In this document: piece after piece, positions 1-8,637 of the stretch
How positions within the stretch are numbered: the first letter of the stretch is position 1
Layout of the letters: every line of letters begins with the position of its first letter
Assembly (NCBI GenBank): GCA_951801245.1
Contig: CATOMC010000003.1
Span: forward strand, 58,124-122,123
Length of the DNA: 64,000 bases
Reading direction: 5' to 3'
Source: an uncultured Lachnospiraceae bacterium
Lineage (GTDB): Bacteria > Bacillota_A > Clostridia > Lachnospirales > Lachnospiraceae
Translations under genes and position numbers: made by a program
The notes under the pieces: model-generated
What the model was told of the DNA's origin: nothing
What the model saw: the letters and a program-made list of their open reading frames with translations, nothing else
The model's database searches: none

Positions 1-891
1 GAGGAAGCAGTGGTGGCTGTGGCCAAGGCCATGCGCCGGGGCAGGGTAGGGCTGCAAGATCCGAACCGTCCGATCGGTTCCTTCCTGTTCCTGGGGCCTA
101 CGGGCGTGGGCAAGACGGAACTTTCCAAAGCGCTTGCGGAGGCCATGTTTGGTTCCGAGAATTCCCTGATCAGGGTAGATATGTCGGAATATATGGAAGG
201 GCACTCCGTATCGAAGATGATCGGTTCGCCGCCGGGATATGTAGGTTTCGAGGAAGGCGGACAACTCTCGGAGAAAATTCGCAGAAATCCTTACTCGGTC
301 GTTCTTTTTGACGAGATTGAGAAAGCACATCCCGATGTGTTCAATGTACTTTTACAAGTGCTGGACGACGGGCATATTACGGATTCCAAGGGGCGGAAGG
401 TAAGCTTCAAGAATACCATTCTAATCATGACTTCCAATGCGGGGGCACAGCGGATTATCGATCCCAAGAATCTTGGATTTGGTGCGCAGGAGACGGAGCA
501 GCAAAGCTATGATAAGATGAAGGGCAAGGTCATGGAGGAAGTCAAACGTCTCTTTAAGCCCGAGTTTATCAACAGAATTGATGAGATCATGGTGTTCCAT
601 CCGTTAGGGCGTGAAGAGATGAAGCAGATCATCACACTGTTATCTAGGAATCTGACGAGACGCTGTAAGGAACAGATGGACATTGAACTGACGATTACAA
701 GTTCGGTGAAAGAGCATCTGATCGAGAAGCATATGGATGTCAAAATGGGGGCACGTCCGATGAAGCGGGCCATTCAATCAGAAATTGAAGACGCATTGGC
801 GGAGGAGATACTTTCCGGAAGAGTAAAACGCGGCGATCATGTGTCCGTGGGGCTCAAAAATAAAAAAGTATCTTTCACGGTACGCGCGTGA
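1..891 (+). CDS. clpC: ClpC-type Clp ATPase, C-terminal part (5' truncated by window)
   Basis: This is the second AAA+ module of a Clp/Hsp100 ATPase that unfolds proteins and feeds them to ClpP. The frame is open from the first base, so the gene starts upstream of the window. Visible are Walker A (GPTGVGKT, fragment residues 32-39), the pore-loop/GYVG region (SPPGYVGFEEGG), Walker B (VVLFDEIEKAH), sensor 1 (MTSNAG) and the C-terminal D2-small domain with the conserved GARPMKRAI stretch. The assignment to ClpC rather than ClpB or ClpE rests on Firmicutes context and on the position directly upstream of radA, the usual clpC-radA order. The N-terminal domain that would settle this lies outside the window. 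Confidence 0.93.
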   Translation, partial: EEAVVAVAKAMRRGRVGLQDPNRPIGSFLFLGPTGVGKTELSKALAEAMFGSENSLIRVDMSEYMEGHSVSKMIGSPPGYVGFEEGGQLSEKIRRNPYSVVLFDEIEKAHPDVFNVLLQVLDDGHITDSKGRKVSFKNTILIMTSNAGAQRIIDPKNLGFGAQETEQQSYDKMKGKVMEEVKRLFKPEFINRIDEIMVFHPLGREEMKQIITLLSRNLTRRCKEQMDIELTITSSVKEHLIEKHMDVKMGARPMKRAIQSEIEDALAEEILSGRVKRGDHVSVGLKNKKVSFTVRA

Positions 892-928
892 GAGGTCTAA
901 ATAACACAAAACTTAGGAGGAAAACACA

Positions 929-1339
929 ATGGCTGTAGTAGAAGAATTACTGCGTACAGAGGAAAACGGCGCCATCAGTTTTGGAAACCATAAGCTGGCG
1001 GCCAAGGCAAAGCTGGAAAATTATGAACATGGCGGGGACTTGTATAAGGTTAAGACTTATAAAGAACTGACCAAGTTAGAGAAGAATGGCATGTTTGCCT
1101 TTGAGTCAGAGCCGGGAACCAGTGTAAATGGTTTTGCGGAGACTGAAAACGGCGTTACTTTCACGGTGGAGGGAGACGAGGATGCCCAGATCACGGTTGG
1201 CCTGGAAGAGGATACCGAATATGACGTATGCCTTAACGATACGAACCTGGGCAGGATGAAGACTAACTTAAGCGGCAAGCTCAATATCAGTGTAGAATTA
1301 GCCAGTGCCGGTGAAGTGAAGGTAAAGATTACAAAATAG
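929..1339 (+). CDS. Small conserved protein of unknown function (136 aa)
   Basis: A short acidic, beta-rich protein without signal peptide or membrane segment. An AGGAGG ribosome site lies at 917-921 before ATG 929. The N-terminal half carries KVKTYKELTKLEKNGMF and the C-terminal half ends with repeated beta-strand-like segments (TVEGDEDAQITVGLEEDTEYDV, then GKLNISVELASAGEVKV as separate pieces). Relatives in Lachnospiraceae have been given the label endosialidase in some annotations, but at 136 residues it cannot hold a sialidase fold and I see no catalytic motif. It sits 37 bases after clpC and is closed by a hairpin, so it may be cotranscribed with clpC. Function unknown. Confidence 0.8.
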   Translation: MAVVEELLRTEENGAISFGNHKLAAKAKLENYEHGGDLYKVKTYKELTKLEKNGMFAFESEPGTSVNGFAETENGVTFTVEGDEDAQITVGLEEDTEYDVCLNDTNLGRMKTNLSGKLNISVELASAGEVKVKITK

Positions 1340-1357
1340 GAAAAGAGCGGTGTTTAG

Positions 1358-1395
1358 AACTTCCCAACTGGCGGGGCGTCAGGTGGGAAGTTTTG
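1358..1395 (+). terminator. Hairpin terminator after the 136-aa gene
   Basis: Perfect 9-bp stem AACTTCCCA (1358-1366) / TGGGAAGTT (1384-1392), followed by TTTGTTGTG. It separates the clpC unit from radA. Confidence 0.75.
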
Positions 1396-1438
1396 TTGTG
1401 TCGGCGGCAGTGGTTTGATGTCAGGATAAGGAGTGTGT

Positions 1439-2803
1439 ATGGCAAAGAGTAAAGGGACGGTTTTCTATTGTCAAAACTGCGGATATGAGTCTTCTAAATG
1501 GATGGGACAGTGTCCCGGATGCAAAGAGTGGAATACCATGGTAGAGGAAAAGGCACCCGCAAAGAGCAGCGGTGTATCCGGAGGCGCCCACAGACGGGGA
1601 AGTGCGGAACTGGTGAATCTGGCGGCCATCAATCTGCAGGAAGAGGAGCGGATGAGCACCCATATGGCAGAACTGGACAGAGTGCTTGGCGGCGGTATCG
1701 TGCCGGGATCGCTGACACTGGTGGGCGGGGATCCGGGGATCGGCAAATCCACACTGCTTTTGCAGGTTTGCAGATATATGGCGGCTGACGGGCGTAAAGT
1801 GCTGTATATTTCCGGGGAGGAATCTCTTAGACAGATCAAAATCCGGGCCAATCGTATCGGCGATTTCTCCGATAATCTGCTTCTGTTGTGCGAGACCAGC
1901 CTGGAAACGGTGGAGCAGACGATACGCGCTCAGATGCCGGCGATCACGATTATCGATTCCATACAGACCATGTACCATGAGGAAATATCTTCCGCACCTG
2001 GCAGTGTGTCACAGGTACGGGAATCCACCAATGTACTATTACAGTTGGCGAAGGGATTGAATATCTCAGTTTTTATCGTGGGACATGTGACCAAAGAGGG
2101 GACAGTGGCCGGGCCGAGGGTTTTGGAACATATGGTGGACACCGTTCTTTACTTTGAGGGGGACAGGCATGCATCCTACCGGATTCTGCGTGGTGTGAAG
2201 AATCGTTTTGGATCCACCAACGAGATAGGTGTTTTCGAAATGAAGGAAGAGGGCCTGACAGAAGTCAAAAACGCCTCGGAATTTATGCTGAGCGGCAAAC
2301 CGGAAGGGGCCAGCGGGTCTGTGGTATCCTGCTCTGTGGAGGGTACAAGACCCATGCTCTTAGAGATTCAGGCGCTGGTGTGTCATAGTAATTTCGGGAT
2401 TCCCAGAAGACAGGCAACGGGCATGGACTTTAACCGGCTCAATCTGCTGATGGCTGTGCTGGAAAAAAGGCTTGGTGTCCAGATGTCTGACTGTGATGCC
2501 TATGTGAATCTGGCGGGCGGCATGCGGATTCTGGAGCCGGCCATAGATCTGGGGGTTTCCATGGCGGTGGTGTCCAGCTTTAAGAACCGGGTCATTGACG
2601 ACAAGATGATTGCCTTCGGGGAGATCGGCTTAAGCGGTGAGGTACGCGGTGTTTCCATGGCTGCACAGCGGGTCAGCGAGGCTGCCAAGCTGGGATTTAC
2701 GACTTGTATTTTGCCGGAGGTCAATGTAAGCCAGGTGAAGTCGGTGGAGGGAATGAGGCTGATTGGTGTCAAGAGCGTGAGGGATGCGATAGATTTGATA
2801 TAA
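1439..2803 (+). CDS. radA: DNA repair protein RadA
   Basis: RadA (Sms) is a RecA-like helicase that promotes branch migration during recombination and repair. All diagnostic parts are present: an N-terminal C4 zinc finger (CQNC...CPGC, residues about 11-28), Walker A GGDPGIGKST near residue 95, the RadA signature KNRFGSTNEIG near residue 255, and a C-terminal Lon-protease-like domain (ending VKSVRDAIDL). The length of 454 aa is normal. ATG 1439 is chosen because AAGGAG ends at 1433 with ideal spacing. An in-frame GTG at 1433 overlaps that site and is unlikely to be the start. Confidence 0.97.
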   Translation: MAKSKGTVFYCQNCGYESSKWMGQCPGCKEWNTMVEEKAPAKSSGVSGGAHRRGSAELVNLAAINLQEEERMSTHMAELDRVLGGGIVPGSLTLVGGDPGIGKSTLLLQVCRYMAADGRKVLYISGEESLRQIKIRANRIGDFSDNLLLLCETSLETVEQTIRAQMPAITIIDSIQTMYHEEISSAPGSVSQVRESTNVLLQLAKGLNISVFIVGHVTKEGTVAGPRVLEHMVDTVLYFEGDRHASYRILRGVKNRFGSTNEIGVFEMKEEGLTEVKNASEFMLSGKPEGASGSVVSCSVEGTRPMLLEIQALVCHSNFGIPRRQATGMDFNRLNLLMAVLEKRLGVQMSDCDAYVNLAGGMRILEPAIDLGVSMAVVSSFKNRVIDDKMIAFGEIGLSGEVRGVSMAAQRVSEAAKLGFTTCILPEVNVSQVKSVEGMRLIGVKSVRDAIDLI

Positions 2804-2903
2804 TTACTGTTCAAATAGGAATTTTTGTGGTAGGATAATGTGGGTATAAATTGTAAGTGCATTTTGGAAACGAATTTTACAAGGAACAGATAAAGGAGCC
2901 GGT

Positions 2904-4022
2904 ATGGAAGAGCATATGCAGGAACCTCAGGAGAATCAGAAATCTGAGCAGCCTATGGTGACACAGAAGAAACGAAGCAGGTGGAAGAGTGTTTTGCTGG
3001 TGACCATGGAAGTCAGTGTCCTTTTGATTGCTGTTTTGGTATTGTATGTGGTTACCAGGACGACAGAGGAAGTAGAACGAAAGGTCATTAATGAAGAAGC
3101 GATCATCATCAATGAGGAAGTGGAACAGCAGATAGAGGAAGAAGAGGAAGTTGAGGAGAAAGGATATCGCAACATTGCTCTTTTCGGGGTAGATGCCAGG
3201 GACGGGGAACTGGATAAGGGTACCAGAAGTGATTCCATTATCATTGCCAGCATTAACCAGGATACCCAGGAGATCAAACTGATTTCCGTGTTTCGGGATA
3301 CCTTTTTAAATCTGAGCAATGATTCTTATAATAAATGTAATGCCGCTTATGCCCAGGGCGGGCCGGAGCAGGCCATCAATATGCTCAACGCCAATCTGGA
3401 TCTGGATATTACAGATTATGTGACCATTGGATTTTCGGGGCTGATCGATGCAGTAGATGCGCTGGGCGGTGTGGAGATAGAAGTGACGGATTCGGAGATT
3501 TCCCATTTAAATAATTATCAGTTGTGTATGGCAGAGGAGTTAGGGGTGGATTATACGCCTGTGGAGCAAAGCGGGATGCAGTTGCTCAATGGTATGCAGG
3601 CCACGGCTTATTGCCGGATCCGTTATACCAGAGGGGATGATTTCAGAAGAGCCGAGAGACAAAGGGATGTGCTTCGGGCCATGATGGATAAGGCGCAGGA
3701 CGCTTCCATAGGGACTTTGACTGATATGGTCAATGCGGTGCTTCCACAGGTGCAGACTTCCCTGAATGTCAATGAGGTTTTGAGCGTGCTTGGCAGTGTG
3801 GCGGGTTATAATGTGGTAACCAGTGACGGTTTCCCTTTTGAGGGAAGCAGGGTCGGTGCCAATGTGGGCAGTAAGGGAAGCTGTGTGATTCCGGATGATC
3901 TGGAGGACAATGTGAAACAGCTTCATAAAGCATTGTATCCGGAGAAAGCATACGTGCCTTCCAGACAGGTGCAGAATATCAGTGACAAGATTGAGGAAAT
4001 GACGCAGGAATATGTACAATAA
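2904..4022 (+). CDS. LytR-CpsA-Psr (LCP) family membrane protein
   Basis: LCP proteins transfer lipid-linked glycopolymers onto peptidoglycan at the outer face of the membrane. The sequence has a short cytoplasmic N-terminus rich in K/R, one membrane segment (about residues 29-48), then a Glu-rich stalk (EEVEQQIEEEEEVEEKG) that may form a coiled coil. The LCP domain follows: NIALFGVDARDGELDKGTRSD with the conserved Arg and Asp that bind pyrophosphate and metal, then ISVFRDTF and a late CRIRYTRGDDFRRAERQ motif. The length of 372 aa is typical. An AAAGGAG site lies at 2893-2898. It stands alone between radA and the ABC pair. The glycopolymer moved cannot be told from sequence. Confidence 0.92.
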   Translation: MEEHMQEPQENQKSEQPMVTQKKRSRWKSVLLVTMEVSVLLIAVLVLYVVTRTTEEVERKVINEEAIIINEEVEQQIEEEEEVEEKGYRNIALFGVDARDGELDKGTRSDSIIIASINQDTQEIKLISVFRDTFLNLSNDSYNKCNAAYAQGGPEQAINMLNANLDLDITDYVTIGFSGLIDAVDALGGVEIEVTDSEISHLNNYQLCMAEELGVDYTPVEQSGMQLLNGMQATAYCRIRYTRGDDFRRAERQRDVLRAMMDKAQDASIGTLTDMVNAVLPQVQTSLNVNEVLSVLGSVAGYNVVTSDGFPFEGSRVGANVGSKGSCVIPDDLEDNVKQLHKALYPEKAYVPSRQVQNISDKIEEMTQEYVQ

Positions 4023-4039
4023 GAGAACGGATCACGTGA

Positions 4040-4113
4040 GATTGTGCGAAGCGCAATCATGGCGGTTAGATGGAAATATCGTACGCGGCAGCAGTTTGTG
4101 CAAACTGCTGTCG
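4040..4113. repeat. Two imperfect hairpins between LCP gene and ABC operon
   Basis: GATTGTGC (4040-4047) can pair with GCGCAATC a few bases on. A second, stronger arm pair, GGCAGCAGTTT / AAACTGCTGTC, lies at about 4087-4112. Neither is followed by a clear T run, so they may be a weak terminator or part of the ABC leader. Confidence 0.4.
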
Positions 4114-4174
4114 CGTTGGGTTTGCCGCAGGATGTGAATGATAGTGCTTGCGTATGAAAAGGAGAGAATCTTCT

Positions 4175-6016
4175 ATGAGAAAACTTTTGGTTTATCTGAA
4201 TGATTATAAGAAAGAGACAGTCTGCGCCCCGCTCTTTAAGATGTTAGAGGCCACCTTCGAATTGTTTGTGCCGTTGGTGATGGCGGCCATTATTGACAAG
4301 GGGATTAAAGGCGGGCAGGTCTCCTATGTCCTGCAGATGGGGATCTTGTTGATCGCTCTGGGGCTGATCGGTCTGGTCTGTTCCATCACGGCGCAGTACT
4401 TTGCGGCCAAGGCGGCCGTAGGGTTTTCTACCGGATTAAAACATGCGCTGTTTCAGCATATTCAGAGCCTTTCTTTCACAGAGATGGATACCCTTGGAAC
4501 GTCCACGATGATCACCCGGATGACTTCCGATGTGAATCAGGTGCAAAACGGTGTCAATATGGTGCTTCGGCTGTTTCTGCGTTCTCCCTTTATTGTGTTC
4601 GGCGCCATGATCATGGCTTTTACCATAGATGTGAAGGCGGCGTTTATTTTTGTGGTCACGATTCCCCTGTTATCGATCGTGGTGTTCGGTATCATGATGA
4701 TCACCATGCCCATGTATAAGAAGGTACAAGCGGGGCTTGACACGGTGCTTGGCGCGACCAGGGAAAATCTGACCGGAGCCAGGGTGATCCGCGCCTTTAA
4801 CAAAGAAGAGGAAGAGATTGAGCAGTTTGAAAAGAAGAATGCTGCCTTGGCAGACTTGCAACTTTTTGTGGGGAAAATATCAGCATTGACCAATCCGGTC
4901 ACATATATTATCATCAATGCGGCGACCATTATCCTGCTTTATACGGGGGCCGTGCGGGTCAATGAGGGAACCATTACCCAGGGACAGGTTGTGGCTCTGG
5001 TCAATTATATGTCTCAGATTTTGATCGAACTGGTGAAACTGGCCAATCTGATCATTACGATCACCAAGGCACTGGCCTGTGCCAACCGGATTGAGAGTGT
5101 CTTTGAGATTCAGTCGTCCATGACCTGGGAGCAGGGGACGGATGTGGCAGGCGTGTCAGTATCCGGGGCGGATATGGCGCGGGCGGCAGGAACTGCCAGA
5201 CAGGACAAGAGTCAGACAGTAGAAGCCGGCAGACAGGATAAGAGGCAGACGGTAGAAGCCGGCACAGATGTCTCATATATCGTAGACTTTGACCATGTGC
5301 ATCTGACTTATGCGGGGGCTGGTGCAGAATCCCTCTCAGACATCGATTTTAAGGTCAAAAGGGGACAGACCATAGGCATCATCGGCGGTACGGGATCCGG
5401 GAAATCTTCTCTGGTCAATATGATACCGCGGTTCTATGATGCCACACAGGGAACTGTGCGGATCGACGGGAAAGATGTGAGAAGCTATTCCATGGAGGAA
5501 CTGCGGCAGAAAGTGGGAGTGGTCTTGCAAAAAGCGGTGCTCTTTGCGGGAACCATCCGGGAAAACCTGCTCTGGGGGAAGAAGGACGCCACGGAAGAAG
5601 AACTGTGGCAGGCACTTGCCACGGCCCAGGCCAAAGAGTTTGTGGAAGGAAAAGACGGAAAACTTGACGCTGTAGTGGCGCAGGCGGGCAGAAACCTGTC
5701 GGGCGGACAAAAACAGCGTCTGACCATCGCGAGAGCCCTGGTGGGAAGCCCGGAGATTTTGATTCTGGATGACAGTGCCTCGGCGTTAGATTATGCTACC
5801 GATGCGGCGCTTCGAAAGGCGCTTCGGGAACTTCCCGGAGAGATGACAGTGTTTATCGTCTCCCAGCGGGCTTCTTCCATACAGCATGCAGACCAGATCA
5901 TCGTGCTGGATGACGGTATGATGGCAGGGTGCGGTACCCATGAGGAACTTTTGCAGGCGTGTGAAGTATATCAGGAGATTTATTATTCGCAGTATCCTAA
6001 GACAGCGGAGAAGTAA
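4175..6016 (+). CDS. ABC exporter half-transporter, degenerate ATP-site subunit
   Basis: An exporter half with an N-terminal transmembrane domain (about residues 15-300) and a C-terminal nucleotide-binding domain. Walker A is GGTGSGKSS and the signature is a canonical LSGGQKQR. However, Walker B reads LILDDSASALD, with Asp where the catalytic Glu belongs, and the switch His is replaced by Gln (IVSQRASS). This is the pattern of the non-catalytic subunit of heterodimeric exporters such as TM287/288 or TmrAB. The partner is the next gene. ATG 4175 has AAGGAG 9 bases upstream; in-frame starts at 4148 and 4154 lack a site. The linker before the NBD carries a 33-bp tandem duplication. The substrate is unknown. 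Confidence 0.93.
   Translation: MRKLLVYLNDYKKETVCAPLFKMLEATFELFVPLVMAAIIDKGIKGGQVSYVLQMGILLIALGLIGLVCSITAQYFAAKAAVGFSTGLKHALFQHIQSLSFTEMDTLGTSTMITRMTSDVNQVQNGVNMVLRLFLRSPFIVFGAMIMAFTIDVKAAFIFVVTIPLLSIVVFGIMMITMPMYKKVQAGLDTVLGATRENLTGARVIRAFNKEEEEIEQFEKKNAALADLQLFVGKISALTNPVTYIIINAATIILLYTGAVRVNEGTITQGQVVALVNYMSQILIELVKLANLIITITKALACANRIESVFEIQSSMTWEQGTDVAGVSVSGADMARAAGTARQDKSQTVEAGRQDKRQTVEAGTDVSYIVDFDHVHLTYAGAGAESLSDIDFKVKRGQTIGIIGGTGSGKSSLVNMIPRFYDATQGTVRIDGKDVRSYSMEELRQKVGVVLQKAVLFAGTIRENLLWGKKDATEEELWQALATAQAKEFVEGKDGKLDAVVAQAGRNLSGGQKQRLTIARALVGSPEILILDDSASALDYATDAALRKALRELPGEMTVFIVSQRASSIQHADQIIVLDDGMMAGCGTHEELLQACEVYQEIYYSQYPKTAEK
5198..5263 (+). repeat. 33-bp tandem duplication inside the ABC gene
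   Basis: Two head-to-tail 33-bp units (5198-5230 and 5231-5263) differ at three positions and encode two copies of an 11-residue RQDK(S/R)QTVEAG unit. They lie in the linker between the membrane domain and the ATPase domain and keep the frame. Confidence 0.9.
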
Positions 6017-6110
6017 GCGATAGCGGGCGATAAGTTAAGGATTCGTGCCGGTGCGCGGCCTGGCACGGAACTGTCCGGAAATACAAAGGCGGCGCAGAAA
6101 AGAGGAGATC

Positions 6111-7850
6111 ATGGCAGGACAAAAGCAGACTCTTGGAAAGGTATTGCGTTATATTAAGAAATATTGGTTCTATCTGGCGGCATCTATCGTGATGGCATCC
6201 GTCACCGTGGCGCTTACGCTGTATCTGCCGATATTGACTGGAAGAGTCATTGATTTGATTCTCGGGAAAGGAGAGGTAGATTATACAGGGGTGTTTACTA
6301 TCCTGAAACAGATGGCAGTGATCATTGCCCTGACGGCAGCGGCTCAGTGGATTATGAATGTGTGCAACAATAAAATGACCTACCGCATCGTGCAGGATAT
6401 CAGAAATGAGGCTTTTGAGAGGATTGAGATTCTGCCTTTGAAATATATTGACGCCCATTCCTATGGGGAAGTGGTGAGCCGTGTGATCGCGGATGTGGAT
6501 CAGTTTGCAGACGGCCTTTTGATGGGATTTACCCAGTTTTTTACCGGCGTGATCACCATCCTGGGTACCCTGGGATTTATGCTCAGTGTGAATGTGGCCA
6601 TCACAGGTGTCGTTGTCCTGGTGACACCATTATCATTTTTTGTGGCAGGCTTTATCGCGAAGAAAACCTTTACCATGTTTAAATTACAGTCCGAGACCAG
6701 AGGAGAACAGACGGCCCTGATCGAGGAGATGATAGGAAATCAGAAAGTGGTGCAGGCTTTTTCCCATGAGGACGAGGCGCTTGAGGAGTTCGATGAGATT
6801 AACGAAAGACTGAAAAGTTGTTCCCTGCGGGCCATTTTCTTTTCGTCCATCACGAACCCTTCGACTCGCTTTGTCAACAATCTGGTGTATGCCGGAGTGG
6901 CAGTGACCGGTGCGGTCTATGCGATCCGCGGCGGTATCAGTGTGGGACAGTTGTCCTGTTTCTTAACCTATGCGAACCAGTATACGAAGCCTTTTAACGA
7001 GATATCAGGCGTGGTGACGGAACTGCAGAATGCCCTTGCCTGTGCGGCGCGCATTTTTGCCCTGATCGAAGAGGAGCCACAGGTGCCGGAGCGTGCGGAT
7101 GCCCAAGTACTGCGAGATGTGGAAGGAAGAGTGGATCTCACCCATGTGGACTTTTCCTATGTGCCCGAGAAGCAATTGATCACAGACTTCAATCTGTCGG
7201 TAAAACCCGGACAGCGGGTGGCTATCGTGGGACCTACCGGATGCGGGAAGACCACAGTCATTAACCTGCTGATGCGTTTTTATGACGTGAATGAGGGTAA
7301 AATCTGTGTGGACGGCGCTGATATCCGAGAAGTGACAAGAAAGAGCCTGCGGGCCAATTATGGCATGGTGCTGCAGGAGACCTGGCTAAAGGCAGGTACG
7401 ATCCGGGACAATATCGTGATGGGCAAACCCGAAGCGACGGAGGGAGAGATCGTTGCGGCGGCGAAAGCATCCCACGCACACAGCTTTATCAAGAGACTGC
7501 CCCAGGGATATGATACCCTCATCGGGGAGGATGGCGGGAGCCTGTCCCAGGGACAGAAGCAGCTTCTGTGCATTACCCGTGTGATGCTGTGCCTGCCGCC
7601 CATGCTGATCCTGGACGAGGCGACCTCTTCCATCGATACCAGAACGGAAATCCGGATTCAAAAGGCTTTTGCCACCATGATGAAAGGGCGTACCAGCTTT
7701 ATCGTAGCCCACAGACTATCCACCATCCGGGAAGCGGACGTAATCTTAGTCATGAAGGACGGCAATATTATAGAACAAGGAAATCACGAGACACTGCTTG
7801 CCCGGAAAGGTTTCTATGCGAAACTGTATGAAAGTCAGTTCGCTTCATAA
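6111..7850 (+). CDS. ABC exporter half-transporter, catalytic-site subunit
   Basis: The partner of the preceding ABC protein. It has a six-helix membrane domain, then an NBD with Walker A GPTGCGKTT, canonical Walker B LILDEATSSID with the catalytic Glu, and the switch His in FIVAHRLST. Its signature is altered to LSQGQKQ. Together the two subunits give one full site (this Walker A/B plus the LSGGQ of the first protein) and one degenerate site, as known for heterodimeric exporters. ATG 6111 follows AGGAG at 6102-6106. An upstream in-frame extension to 6045 has no site and reads as low-quality sequence. It ends 16 bases inside the convergent lipoprotein gene. Confidence 0.94.
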   Translation: MAGQKQTLGKVLRYIKKYWFYLAASIVMASVTVALTLYLPILTGRVIDLILGKGEVDYTGVFTILKQMAVIIALTAAAQWIMNVCNNKMTYRIVQDIRNEAFERIEILPLKYIDAHSYGEVVSRVIADVDQFADGLLMGFTQFFTGVITILGTLGFMLSVNVAITGVVVLVTPLSFFVAGFIAKKTFTMFKLQSETRGEQTALIEEMIGNQKVVQAFSHEDEALEEFDEINERLKSCSLRAIFFSSITNPSTRFVNNLVYAGVAVTGAVYAIRGGISVGQLSCFLTYANQYTKPFNEISGVVTELQNALACAARIFALIEEEPQVPERADAQVLRDVEGRVDLTHVDFSYVPEKQLITDFNLSVKPGQRVAIVGPTGCGKTTVINLLMRFYDVNEGKICVDGADIREVTRKSLRANYGMVLQETWLKAGTIRDNIVMGKPEATEGEIVAAAKASHAHSFIKRLPQGYDTLIGEDGGSLSQGQKQLLCITRVMLCLPPMLILDEATSSIDTRTEIRIQKAFATMMKGRTSFIVAHRLSTIREADVILVMKDGNIIEQGNHETLLARKGFYAKLYESQFAS

Positions 7851-8344
7851 TAGGAGGCGTCCTGATTGTAGTCCATGGATTCGGAGCGGATGTCCGTGAT
7901 GACACCGTCTTCCCAGGTAAAGACAAGATAACGGTAGATGACCTTGTGATCGGACAGATAAGAAGCATCGGTCAGATAGGCGATCAGATCCGTCTGTTCG
8001 ATTTCGTTGTCCGCACAGAACTGCTCCATATCGATTGCAAGCCCGTCAATAAAAAAGGCAGGCAGAATTAACGTCTGGGCAGTATCAAAAGAAATTTCAT
8101 CCATAGGGATATAATGATAGCTGGTCTGAGCATCTTCTGATACGGCAGAAAATATCATATCATCCTGATAAGCGGCCAGGAAGGCTCCGGCATCATCACC
8201 GATTTTGACACCCCGGCTTGTGGAGCCGCTTTCTGTATCCAGTTTATAATCCTCCAGGGTAAGAAGCGGTTGTTCTTTGCCGCAGGCACATAATAAATAA
8301 GAAGCCAGGCCCAAAAGTGCAAGGCTTGCGGTCATCCTTTTCAT
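7835..8344 (-). CDS. Putative lipoprotein of unknown function
   Basis: A 169-residue minus-strand protein with a classic lipoprotein signal: Lys/Arg start, hydrophobic core, and lipobox LCAC with Cys at about residue 21. The mature part is acidic and contains the pattern VKIGDDAGAFLAAY, which looks like an SmpA/BamE-like small beta domain, but I cannot assign it safely. A GGGAGC site lies 11 bases before ATG 8344. Its 3' end overlaps the ABC gene tail to tail by 16 bases. Confidence 0.75.
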   Translation of the reverse strand: MKRMTASLALLGLASYLLCACGKEQPLLTLEDYKLDTESGSTSRGVKIGDDAGAFLAAYQDDMIFSAVSEDAQTSYHYIPMDEISFDTAQTLILPAFFIDGLAIDMEQFCADNEIEQTDLIAYLTDASYLSDHKVIYRYLVFTWEDGVITDIRSESMDYNQDASYYEAN

Positions 8345-8422
8345 GAATCATCAGGCTCCCTTCATGATTTTTCTTGTGTAAATGAAATATCCCGCCAAGG
8401 ACAGCGGTCTTCCAATTTAAAT

Positions 8423-8452
8423 TTAAAAACCCGTGAGTGACAACTCACGGGT
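8423..8452 (-). terminator. Rho-independent terminator of tRNA-Trp
   Basis: On the minus strand a perfect 10-bp stem ACCCGTGAGT / ACTCACGGGT (8443-8452 with 8429-8438) is followed by TTTTTAAATTT. It closes the tRNA transcript. Confidence 0.9.
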
Positions 8453-8458
8453 CGATGA

Positions 8459-8529
8459 CAGGGGCAGTAGGAATCGAACCCACATCGATGGTTTTGGAGA
8501 CCACTGTTCTACCTTTGAACTATGCCCCT
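8459..8529 (-). tRNA. trnW: tRNA-Trp (anticodon CCA)
   Basis: The full cloverleaf can be folded by eye: a 7-bp acceptor stem (AGGGGCA / TGCCCCT), a 4-bp D stem (GTTC/GAAC), a 5-bp anticodon stem with loop CTCCAAA (anticodon CCA at loop positions 3-5), a T arm with TTCGATT, and discriminator G. The 3' CCA is not encoded. Its length with the discriminator is 71 nt. Confidence 0.95.
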
Positions 8530-8568
8530 TTGATGGCTTGGCGGATGGTATGAAAACCGCCGAAAATT

Positions 8569-8597
8569 ATTATAGCATAGGTATGATGGTTTCGCAA
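8569..8597 (-). promoter_or_regulatory. Sigma-A promoter of tRNA-Trp
   Basis: On the minus strand TTGCGA (8592-8597), a 17-base spacer and TATAAT (8569-8574) lie about 40 bases before the tRNA. Confidence 0.7.
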
Positions 8598-8637
8598 GGG
8601 GAATTTGGGAATTTTCAGGCTAAGGACGGAGGAACAA

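Noticed and set aside
1421..1978. Long minus-strand open frames opposite radA
   Set aside because: They are shadow frames: no ribosome site, low-complexity composition and full overlap with a clear gene.
8459..8529. Reading the tRNA as tRNA-Gly (TCC)
   Set aside because: Correct numbering of the seven-base loop CTCCAAA puts CCA, not TCC, at the anticodon, and discriminator G and the rest fit tRNA-Trp.
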